A stretch of 20,198 nt of DNA from Patescibacteria group bacterium (lineage in GTDB: Bacteria; Patescibacteriota; Microgenomatia; UBA8517): positions 1-20,198 of the forward strand of contig JANWVB010000014.1 of assembly GCA_025057695.1 (NCBI GenBank), in the 5' to 3' direction. This document shows positions 14,154-20,198 of this stretch, in pieces. The notes under the pieces were generated by a model that saw nothing but the letters and a program-made list of their open reading frames with translations, did no database searches and was not told the DNA's origin. Positions within the stretch are counted from its first letter, which is position 1, and each line of letters begins with the position of its first letter. A program made the translations under genes and the position numbers.

Positions 14154-14723
14154 ATGAAAGAAGCATACGCAACAACCATAGGATGCCAACGGGAAAAATC
14201 ACTAAGATGTCATCTTATAGTTAGTGCGGTAGAATTGAGGGAGAATCCAAAAAAAGCAATACAAACAACTTGCCCTTCGGGATATAACGTATTATTAGTT
14301 CCTTGTGGAGATTTATTGACTAAATATCAAGCAGAATGCGAAAAATGCGGTATGAATTGGAAAGTGCGGTTTTCTCCTGGTTGTATATCAGGTGATAAAA
14401 TACCCGGGTCATTAGCCTATACATTCGAATACAAAGACATAAAAGACACATTAAATCAACAACCCGATCCGCCTAATCACCAGCCGCCTGGCAATTCTGG
14501 ATCAGATAGCATGTGGTGCTTGGCAGAAGAAAAATTATTTCCGATTAAAGACGCCCTGGAGTCTAACCCACCTCAATCAAGCGCAGACTGCCCACACTTC
14601 CATACAGAATGCCCGTTGACAGGTTCGCCAATTATCATTGGGAGTTTAAGGCAATCTGGACAAAATCAATTTCCAAAACTAGAATGTACGCGTTGTGGTA
14701 ATTGCTATTATAGTAATAGATAG
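14154..14723 (+). CDS. Thirteen-cysteine hypothetical protein
   Basis: A 189-residue protein with no signal peptide or membrane segment. The cysteines cluster in two halves: the first has CQREKSLRC, VPC and CEKCGMNWKVRFSPGC; the second ends CTRCGNCYY and has CPHFHTEC before it. Each half looks like a zinc ribbon or knuckle made from paired CxxC or CxnC. The linker around residues 100-120 is Pro/Asn/Gln-rich and probably flexible. It lies 37 nt after the plus-strand tRNA, with which it may be co-transcribed, and its 3' end is only 7 nt from the opposite ftsB-like gene. I recognise no family; nucleic-acid binding through zinc ribbons is a guess. Confidence 0.65.
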   Translation: MKEAYATTIGCQREKSLRCHLIVSAVELRENPKKAIQTTCPSGYNVLLVPCGDLLTKYQAECEKCGMNWKVRFSPGCISGDKIPGSLAYTFEYKDIKDTLNQQPDPPNHQPPGNSGSDSMWCLAEEKLFPIKDALESNPPQSSADCPHFHTECPLTGSPIIIGSLRQSGQNQFPKLECTRCGNCYYSNR

Positions 14724-14730
14724 AAAGCAA

Positions 14731-15120
14731 TTATAAAAAAACATTCAGCCACCTTTCCCAGTTAGAAATTTTGCTCTCTTGTGTCTTTTTTTCATACTTG
14801 GGGGCAATCTTTCTTAATTCATCCTCAGAAGGCAAAATAAAAACTATCTCACCTTCTCTTGCCATACCAAGCTTATCCCGTAGTATTTTCTCCGTGAAAT
14901 AAATGTTCTCTGTTTGAATTAATTCATCTTTAAGCTCTTTTTGTTTTTCTAGTTCCTTGGCAACTTTTTCTTCAGACTTGGCAACAATTTCTTTAGACCT
15001 TAAATATTGCCCATATGTACGGATCAAAGAATACAACAAAACCGCAAAAACCAAAATGCCTGCATAAAACAAAGGCTTTGAAAAACCGTTGTCTTTTTTT
15101 GTCGAAAAGCGATATTCCAT
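14731..15120 (-). CDS. FtsB/DivIC-type septum formation initiator
   Basis: A 129-residue bitopic protein: short basic cytoplasmic N terminus, one membrane segment LFYAGILVFAVLLYSLI (about residues 17-33), a coiled coil rich in Lys and Glu (KEIVAKSEEKVAKELEKQKELKDEL), then ILRDKLGMAREGEIVFILP, the conserved FtsB/DivIC end block. It links early and late cell-division proteins outside the membrane. The gene is divergent from the tyrosine recombinase gene with 162 bp between them. FtsB and DivIC cannot be separated by sequence alone, and FtsL-type relatives lack the end block. Confidence 0.85.
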   Translation of the reverse strand: MEYRFSTKKDNGFSKPLFYAGILVFAVLLYSLIRTYGQYLRSKEIVAKSEEKVAKELEKQKELKDELIQTENIYFTEKILRDKLGMAREGEIVFILPSEDELRKIAPKYEKKTQESKISNWERWLNVFL

Positions 15121-15153
15121 TTTATTATTGATATTATTTTAAGAGTTAAACAG

Positions 15154-15181
15154 TTGACCGATTTTTGAAAACTATGATACT
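15154..15181 (+). promoter_or_regulatory. Candidate promoter of the tyrosine recombinase gene
   Basis: TTGACC (15154-15159), 16 bp, GATACT (15176-15181). It would give a leader of about 95 nt, unusually long here, containing the inverted repeat at 15201-15236. Confidence 0.4.
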
Positions 15182-15200
15182 ATACATTCACAAAAGTTAG

Positions 15201-15236
15201 ATAAGGCATAATCTTTAGAAAAGTATATAGCCTTAT
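15201..15236 (+). repeat. Inverted repeat in the recombinase leader
   Basis: ATAAGGC (15201-15207) and GCCTTAT (15230-15236) are perfect complements 22 nt apart; an inner ATA/TAT can extend the stem past one bulged base. It lies about 47 nt before the ATG of the recombinase gene and could be a leader hairpin or a binding site. Confidence 0.45.
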
Positions 15237-15282
15237 TACCAAAAACAAAAACTCTCAAATCTAAAACACTACATAAATTTTT

Positions 15283-16146
15283 ATGCCACAACCTAGCTTA
15301 GATGAACTTCTCCCGCTATTTGCCGAAGACCTAAAAAACAAAGGTCGGTCAATGTCCACTATCCTTGCTTACAAAGCGGATATTGAGCAATTGACAGATT
15401 ATCTTCGCGAACATGCCAAAAACACTCCTGATCAAATTACCAAAGAAGACATTGAAAATTTTCGCGATACACTGTTGCGCAGAAAATATATCCCAAAGTC
15501 TGTCTCCAGAAAACTAAACGCTGTAAAGACATTTTTTAAATGGCTTATTGATCAAAAATACATAACAAATGATGTCTCTGAATATGTTGAACACCCCAAA
15601 CTGCAAAAAGAAGCGCCTAAATTTATGACTCCCCTTGAATATCGGGCGCTTCGCGACGCCGCAAGAGACGACGAACGAATTGGTGGAATAATTGAACTTA
15701 TTTTACAAACTGGCCTTCGCATATCAGAAGTAAGCAATTTAAAATACGCCAATATATCCGATACTGAGATTGTAATAGAAGCATACGCAACCCAACCTTC
15801 AAGAAAAGTGCCGCTTAACAGACCAGCAAAAGAAGCAATAGAGAGATACAAAAAAGTTCGTCCACAAACCACTTACCCTCATTTTTTTGTAAGCAAAAAC
15901 GGGAAACCTTTGGCCGTAAGAAATATCAGATCATCCATAGACAGATACATGCAAAAGGCAGAAATTCAAAACTTTTCTGTAAATGATCTAAGAACAACAT
16001 TCATCATAGAAAATTTAAAAGCTGGAGTGGATGTTATTTTTATATCCCAAGTCTCAGGACATAGAAGAATTTCCACAACAGAAAAGTACCTAGAGATGGC
16101 AGGTATTACAGAACGAGGCAAAAAGCAGGAATTGATAGAGTTGTAG
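15283..16146 (+). CDS. Tyrosine recombinase (XerC/D-like) with altered active site
   Basis: A 287-residue integrase-type protein with an N-terminal SAM-like core-binding domain (residues 6-95: LFAEDLKNKGRSMSTILAYKADIEQL) and a C-terminal catalytic domain. GLRISEV gives Arg146, and SGHRRISTTEKYL gives His260 and the nucleophile Tyr269. Box II reads SVNDLRTTF, so the usual first His is Asn234 while Arg237 is kept. The beta-hairpin normally bearing the catalytic Lys (GKGxKxR) reads AYATQPSRK, with no Lys at the aligned place. It may be a divergent active recombinase or a DNA-binding relative. Size fits chromosomal Xer proteins (about 300 aa). The gene is single, with a long leader containing an inverted repeat. 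Confidence 0.88.
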   Translation: MPQPSLDELLPLFAEDLKNKGRSMSTILAYKADIEQLTDYLREHAKNTPDQITKEDIENFRDTLLRRKYIPKSVSRKLNAVKTFFKWLIDQKYITNDVSEYVEHPKLQKEAPKFMTPLEYRALRDAARDDERIGGIIELILQTGLRISEVSNLKYANISDTEIVIEAYATQPSRKVPLNRPAKEAIERYKKVRPQTTYPHFFVSKNGKPLAVRNIRSSIDRYMQKAEIQNFSVNDLRTTFIIENLKAGVDVIFISQVSGHRRISTTEKYLEMAGITERGKKQELIEL

Positions 16147-16251
16147 CGTGAAATTTAAGATGTCTATTGTTTGAAAAAGAAAACAAAAATTAATTTTCCT
16201 TGAAAGTTAAATATTGTTAAAACAAATTTTCTTAGAAAAATAAAGTAAAAA

Positions 16252-18543
16252 TTAATAAACCCTTACTCTATGATTTAATGCAAAAATACAGGCACTTTCT
16301 AATTTCTTCTGTACCAATCCAGCTTTCCCTCCTTCTAAATTCAGATTGTCTATTTTCCTAAACAATGAATGCTGTATTCTCACTCTTAACGCATTGGGTA
16401 AATCAGCATAATTATTGAGCTGATTATTATTTTTTAGAAATTCAAATATTTCGTTGATTCTTTGACGCATAAAATCCAAATTTTGACTTGGCCAAACACA
16501 AAATGCAGAAACAGGCAAATCAACCATATCAGGATCACATATGGCATGACCATAACCTTCATGCATTACGAAATAAGGAACTCCCAAAGCTTCTCTCTGA
16601 GCATTTTTTTCTTGATCAGGCATACGGGTTAAAAAATCATCTTTATCCCAAACACCAAACATGTAACAAAGATGTCTTAGAGCAAATTTTAAAGTGTCAA
16701 TTTCTTGCTTTCCTAAGCCCTTATATGTAATTAAACCTCTTTTTTGCAAAGCTACAGACTCTGGTTCTCGGGCAAAAACTGTCGCGTGCGTCTCGGCAAT
16801 TTGCTTAACTAAGGAGTCATTTTTAGACATTATAAGTCCAGCATACAATATGGCTATTTGTTTTAAAAGATCAGTACCTGTTAATTTTATACCATGCGCA
16901 ATTTGTCCTGAATCTACAGTGGCACGCGAAGCTAAAACTTTCAATAATTCTTCAAACTCTGCTCTAATGTCTGGTTTCATTTTTGCTTCCGCTTCAGTAA
17001 CATGCAAAAAGCCGCAAGAACCGGCTGACGCTCTCATTAGAGGGATTACTATTATTCTTCTTTTGGCTCTTTCCTCCTCAAGCGTATCTTTATCTAATTC
17101 ATTCGGACGTTTAACTTTTGCTTTATTGCACAAAACTTCAAGCCTTTGCTCTATAACTTTTCTGGCAAGATGAATCACAGCTTCGCCACCCATAGACCAA
17201 CCTATTAAAACAGTAGAGTCATGGTTGACTTCTGGAAAAAGTTCTTTTTCTTGTCTAATTTGACCCAATCTAAGCAAGACTTCATGTTGCATCACCTCAC
17301 CACTTCCACTCCAACCATGCAATCCTAATACTAAAGTATTTCCATTATTTTCAAACCAAGAATTTTTTTCAGGAATACATCTTCTTGTAACATAGCCATC
17401 CTGCGCCAAAACACGCAAGACCCAAGCCCATTGTTCGGCATAATCTCTTGGAGTTATACAATCTGACCTATACCTTAAAAACCTTAATGCTTCTGGCGCA
17501 AGAGAATGATCTGTTCCCAAACCATTTCCTACCAATCCGGTTTCTCCTGTTACAAAGAAACGATGCGTTCCAAGATCTTTTAAGATATCATCAAGTTTCT
17601 GTTCTCCTAATTCAACAATAAGCTTTTTCTTATCAGAACCACGCAAGACTAAATCGCAAGCTTCTTGACCATGTCTTAACAAAGATCTCCTAACACTCTC
17701 GTAATCATCAGGAGATAAAACTCTCAAAGCGCAAAGGTTTATATCGTTAATGCCATTTGTCTTATAAGCCATAAAAGTTTTTAAAAAAATTTCTATGTCA
17801 TTAGCCATTTCTTTCATTTCTGGTAATTTTTGCGCTCCAAATTTTTCTTGATCGGACAAGGAATCGATTAGAGATTGAGCTGAATAAGCATCGCTAATAC
17901 GAAATCCAAATTTAATATAAGCGCACACATCACCATTCCTATCACGATTTTCTACTAATTGAACATTTTGAAAAACTTTCTCCAAAGGGAAAACCGTTCT
18001 TTCTCGTGCTTGATTGGACAAATACTCTCCCCCTAAAGCGCCACGATTTTTGTCACTATCAAAATCTGGTCTGTCACCTATTTCATAAAACAGCTCGTCT
18101 CGGCTTTTTACACGATTTCTCCAATCATCAATCATTCTTGTTGTAATTGTTGATCTAAGATAATCTTCTGGATTTTTACCAAGGGCAATAAGCAAATTGG
18201 TAAAAGCGCGAAACGCTCTAATATACTGCATGTTTGAATAAGAAGTGTTTGTGCCATCCAGATTCAGAATATCAAAAGCAAGTCTTGTGTATAAAATAGA
18301 TAATTCTCTTTCTTCGACAATTACAGTTTTCAATAACTCGTAAACATCTTTCCGATTCTTAGTAACTTCTTCAAGCGACAAACCTAATTCTTCAGCTTTG
18401 TCTTTGCCTTCGACAATAACTTGCAACAATTTACCAGCTTTCTCGTCGCTTACCATTTTAATCTGCACAACATGATCAATATTTTTATCACGCTCAGCCA
18501 AATTGCGATCATTTTTTTGACTAATACAAGCTTCACTATCCAT
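16252..18543 (-). CDS. Large orphan protein with C-terminal alpha/beta hydrolase domain
   Basis: A 763-residue cytoplasmic protein. Residues 1-395 match nothing I recognise: mainly helical and charged, with no signal peptide or membrane segment. From about residue 400 an alpha/beta hydrolase fold starts: LVLGLHGWSGSGE (His409-Gly-Trp, oxyanion loop), then VLIGWSMGGEAV, a nucleophile elbow with Ser450. A stretch of some 190 residues, probably a helical lid, separates it from candidate acid residues in WDKDDFLTRMPD and from VMHEGYGHAICD, with His661 (or His666) as the catalytic base. The last 60 residues are helical. The start is ATG 18543; no good ribosome binding site is seen. It might be an esterase, lipase or acyltransferase; the substrate is unknown. 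Confidence 0.75.
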   Translation of the reverse strand: MDSEACISQKNDRNLAERDKNIDHVVQIKMVSDEKAGKLLQVIVEGKDKAEELGLSLEEVTKNRKDVYELLKTVIVEERELSILYTRLAFDILNLDGTNTSYSNMQYIRAFRAFTNLLIALGKNPEDYLRSTITTRMIDDWRNRVKSRDELFYEIGDRPDFDSDKNRGALGGEYLSNQARERTVFPLEKVFQNVQLVENRDRNGDVCAYIKFGFRISDAYSAQSLIDSLSDQEKFGAQKLPEMKEMANDIEIFLKTFMAYKTNGINDINLCALRVLSPDDYESVRRSLLRHGQEACDLVLRGSDKKKLIVELGEQKLDDILKDLGTHRFFVTGETGLVGNGLGTDHSLAPEALRFLRYRSDCITPRDYAEQWAWVLRVLAQDGYVTRRCIPEKNSWFENNGNTLVLGLHGWSGSGEVMQHEVLLRLGQIRQEKELFPEVNHDSTVLIGWSMGGEAVIHLARKVIEQRLEVLCNKAKVKRPNELDKDTLEEERAKRRIIVIPLMRASAGSCGFLHVTEAEAKMKPDIRAEFEELLKVLASRATVDSGQIAHGIKLTGTDLLKQIAILYAGLIMSKNDSLVKQIAETHATVFAREPESVALQKRGLITYKGLGKQEIDTLKFALRHLCYMFGVWDKDDFLTRMPDQEKNAQREALGVPYFVMHEGYGHAICDPDMVDLPVSAFCVWPSQNLDFMRQRINEIFEFLKNNNQLNNYADLPNALRVRIQHSLFRKIDNLNLEGGKAGLVQKKLESACIFALNHRVRVY

Positions 18544-18705
18544 CTCAGTTATTTCAGTGCAATGTTAAACTAGATACAACAAAATTAAGATAACCGTAAA
18601 AATCTGCGTTTATAAATAAAAAACGAATTTGTTTTGTATTAAAAAAATATATCATATTATCAGGAATAACATTGTTTGCTTGGCTATTTCTTTAATTGCA
18701 ATTGC

Positions 18706-18948
18706 TTAAATCTCATTTATCTTTTTCACTGTTTCTCTGAGATAATCAGTATATTGTGGAAAATACCTCTTTGCATAAGCGATTTTCCAAGTTAATGCTC
18801 TTCTCTCCATTTCATTTCTAAAATATTGAATTTCTGGCACAAAATTTTCTAAAAGCTTCTTACCCAAATGTCCCTTTTCGTTACAAAACATTAAATGCGC
18901 AGCTTCTTCAACTCCGTCAATCTCAAAAAAATCCTCTACTGGTATCAT
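18706..18948 (-). CDS. Small hypothetical protein (80 aa)
   Basis: The chain begins MIPVEDFFEIDGVEEAAHLMF and is acidic at first, then basic and helical (RRALTWKIAYAKRYFPQYTDYLRETVKKI). One Cys. The start is uncertain: ATG at 18948, or TTG at 18963, which adds five residues and directly abuts AAAAGGA. It follows the 125-aa orphan by about 40 nt on the same strand and probably shares its transcript. No family recognised. Confidence 0.55.
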   Translation of the reverse strand: MIPVEDFFEIDGVEEAAHLMFCNEKGHLGKKLLENFVPEIQYFRNEMERRALTWKIAYAKRYFPQYTDYLRETVKKINEI

Positions 18949-18987
18949 CTTATCTATTCCCAATCCTTTTATATAACAGTGTCCTTC

Positions 18988-19365
18988 TTACTGAATGATC
19001 TCTAATATTTGTTTCAAAAATCTAACTCTAATAACATATCTATTTTCTTCATAATGAAAAGCAATCCCAGAATAATCGTCTCTTTCTCCAATATCATAAG
19101 TCAGCAAAAAAACTGGATATTTGAATCCAAACCTTCTATAAGCAATCCAAACACCAAAAAAGAAAAGTGCAATTAAATTGGATCCAATCTCTTTTAAATC
19201 TGATGAAAAACCGGCAAACTCAGAACAATTATTGAAAAAATTTAAAAATTGCGGCGCATTACTACTAAGAAATTCACCTTTTGCTACCAGATATTGCTCT
19301 TTTGACAACCATTCATTCAAATTTCTTCCAGTCAATCTGTCAGTTAATTCTTCTGACATAAACAT
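18988..19365 (-). CDS. Hypothetical protein (125 aa) with one hydrophobic stretch
   Basis: Begins MFMSEELTDRLTGRNLNEWL; ATG at 19365 or 19359. Around residues 60-76 (IGSNLIALFFFGVWIAY) is a hydrophobic segment that could be a membrane helix or a buried core helix; the strand-rich part after it (YPVFLLTYDIG, IAFHYEENRYVIRVRFL) looks like a compact beta sheet, which favours a soluble fold. It is the first gene of a two-gene run with the 80-aa orphan and lies downstream of the tRNA with anticodon UAU. I recognise no family. Confidence 0.6.
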   Translation of the reverse strand: MFMSEELTDRLTGRNLNEWLSKEQYLVAKGEFLSSNAPQFLNFFNNCSEFAGFSSDLKEIGSNLIALFFFGVWIAYRRFGFKYPVFLLTYDIGERDDYSGIAFHYEENRYVIRVRFLKQILEIIQ

Positions 19366-19443
19366 AAAAAATACAGAAACCTAAACAAGTAAACCATGAA
19401 TATAAAAATTGATTTAATGATAAATTTTTTTGTGCAAAACTTG

Positions 19444-19515
19444 TGGGCCTTGATGGAGTCGAACCATCCTCTGGACTTTATAAGAATCCCGTCCTAACCG
19501 ATGAACGAAAGGCCC
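19444..19515 (-). tRNA. tRNA-Ile (UAU)
   Basis: A regular 72-nt cloverleaf: acceptor GGGCCTT/AAGGCCC, D-stem GTTC/GGAC, anticodon stem GGATT/AGTCC with loop CTTATAA, T-arm GATGG-TTCGACT-CCATC, discriminator A. No CCA is encoded. The anticodon read from positions 34-36 is UAU, which decodes AUA directly. An extended -10 promoter lies at 19530-19538. Confidence 0.85.
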
Positions 19516-19529
19516 TTAAGCAAGGTATG

Positions 19530-19538
19530 ATTATATCA
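19530..19538 (-). promoter_or_regulatory. Extended -10 promoter of tRNA-Ile(UAU)
   Basis: Minus-strand TGA-TATAAT, a perfect extended -10, 14 nt before the tRNA 5' end. No -35 is seen at 16-18 bp. Confidence 0.5.
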
Positions 19539-19545
19539 AAACCAA

Positions 19546-20198
19546 CTACAATTTTGCTCGCTTTGTAATTTCATTCTCTACAAGCCTCACGTCTCGCCCA
19601 TACTTAAGTCTGCTCATTCCCTTTATAACTTGCGCTAGTCTTTCATCTCTGTTTTTTATCTTTTGCACAATATCGGAAGAGAGTTTCATGGAAAACTGAG
19701 GAACCGGCTCATTGTGAACAATAGTTCGGACATAGACATGATATTTTTCAATATTCAGTAAATCCTCTTCCGAGAAAACTGGTGAAAATTCACGAGCCAA
19801 GTAATTGGCATCTGTAACACCAACACGATAAGTAATAATAGTTCCAACATTCCCAACTATCGCGTTTTTCACTTCTTCGTCAATTTGCCCAATAAATTGA
19901 TTCGCCACAGTCAGTGACAGTTTGTACTTTCTTGCTTCGGAAAGTATTTGGGCAAAATCAGGAGTGGCAAAATTCTGAAATTCATCTACATAAAGATAAA
20001 AATCGCGTCTTTGATCTTCTGGAATATCCGCCCTGCTCATAGCGGCCATCAATATTCTAGGGACCAAAATAAGTCCCAAAAAACTGGAGTTTTCCTCTCC
20101 CAGCTCGCCTTTCGAAAGATTTATTAACAAAATCTGTCCCTGATCCATAACTTCTCTAAAATTAAAAGACGATTTGGATTGTCCAATAATATTTCTTA
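19546..20198 (-). CDS. Type IV secretion/conjugation-type ATPase, C-terminal part (5' end outside window)
   Basis: The frame is open to the right edge, so the 200 residues after the first internal Met are preceded by at least 16 more (NIIGQSKSSFNFREV). ILLINLSKGELGEENSSFLG and the Walker B-type strand FYLYVDEFQNFATPDF, followed by LSEARKYKLSLTVANQFIGQ and VGNVGTIITYRVG, match the motor domain of VirB4/TraG/HerA-like (DUF87-type) ATPases, with QF in the sensor position. Such proteins pump DNA or protein or power type IV pilus-like machines at the membrane. The Walker A part is outside the window. Patescibacterial genomes commonly carry this subtype. The C-terminal tail is basic and ends TKRAKL. 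Confidence 0.85.
   Translation of the reverse strand, partial: RNIIGQSKSSFNFREVMDQGQILLINLSKGELGEENSSFLGLILVPRILMAAMSRADIPEDQRRDFYLYVDEFQNFATPDFAQILSEARKYKLSLTVANQFIGQIDEEVKNAIVGNVGTIITYRVGVTDANYLAREFSPVFSEEDLLNIEKYHVYVRTIVHNEPVPQFSMKLSSDIVQKIKNRDERLAQVIKGMSRLKYGRDVRLVENEITKRAKL

Noticed and set aside
15201..15236. Inverted repeat considered as a chromosomal dif site for the recombinase
   Set aside because: Arms are 7 bp with a 22-nt centre; dif has two 11-bp arms around a 6-8-bp centre with conserved TTAT/ATAA inner ends, which do not align here.
13884..19515. Integrated element bounded by tRNA genes next to a recombinase
   Set aside because: No repeat of either tRNA 3' end was found elsewhere in the window, the recombinase lacks key residues, and ftsB-like housekeeping sequence lies inside the interval.
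1..20198. CRISPR array, insertion sequences or rRNA
   Set aside because: No regularly spaced direct repeats, transposase motifs, terminal inverted repeats or rRNA-like segments were seen on reading both strands.

Overview
The window looks like chromosomal sequence of an AT-rich bacterium of the Candidate Phyla Radiation (Patescibacteria), possibly Microgenomates-like; this placement is inference. Supporting signs are a stand-alone 5'-3' exonuclease in place of a visible full PolA, short monodomain versions of several proteins, tRNA genes without an encoded CCA, weak or absent Shine-Dalgarno sequences, many small unrecognised genes, and at the right edge a VirB4/TraG-like ATPase of a type common in these genomes. 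The standard code fits: UGA acts as a stop in recognisable genes.

Left part (1-7.6 kb). A Fic-family protein enters at the left edge (minus strand), followed by a small orphan gene on the plus strand. A minus-strand repair and envelope cluster comes next, in transcription order fpg/mutM, a family 2 glycosyltransferase (overlapping fpg by 25 nt) and recF. An unrecognised gene, whose reading frame carries an in-frame stop near its 5' end, and a small four-cysteine protein lie upstream. Another minus-strand pair couples a 5'-3' exonuclease ending in a sliding-clamp-binding-like peptide to a family 4 glycosyltransferase, with a small orphan gene upstream.

Middle (7.6-13.8 kb). ftsH is followed, with an ATGA overlap, by a cysteine-rich protein, and is preceded by a stand-alone tRNA-binding OB-fold protein (CsaA/Trbp111/MetG-C type). 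A plus-strand cytoplasmic zinc metalloprotease, trpS, and a lipoprotein with a twin-arginine signal follow.

Right part (13.8-20.2 kb). Two CAU-anticodon tRNA genes are transcribed divergently from overlapping promoters. Then come a 13-cysteine orphan protein, an FtsB/DivIC-type division protein, a tyrosine recombinase with substituted catalytic residues, a 763-residue protein whose C-terminal half is an alpha/beta hydrolase, two small orphan genes, a tRNA with anticodon UAU, and the 3' part of the conjugation/secretion-type ATPase gene.

How it fits together: the recognisable genes are housekeeping (repair, proteolysis, translation, division, envelope sugars). Between them sit single orphan genes rich in cysteine motifs or export signals. 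No complete mobile element, CRISPR array or obvious defence island is present. The best leads are the repeated C-x2-C-(P)-x-C motif in two orphan proteins, the tRNA pair with overlapping promoters, the degenerate recombinase, the large hydrolase fusion, and signs of leaderless or extended -10 transcription.
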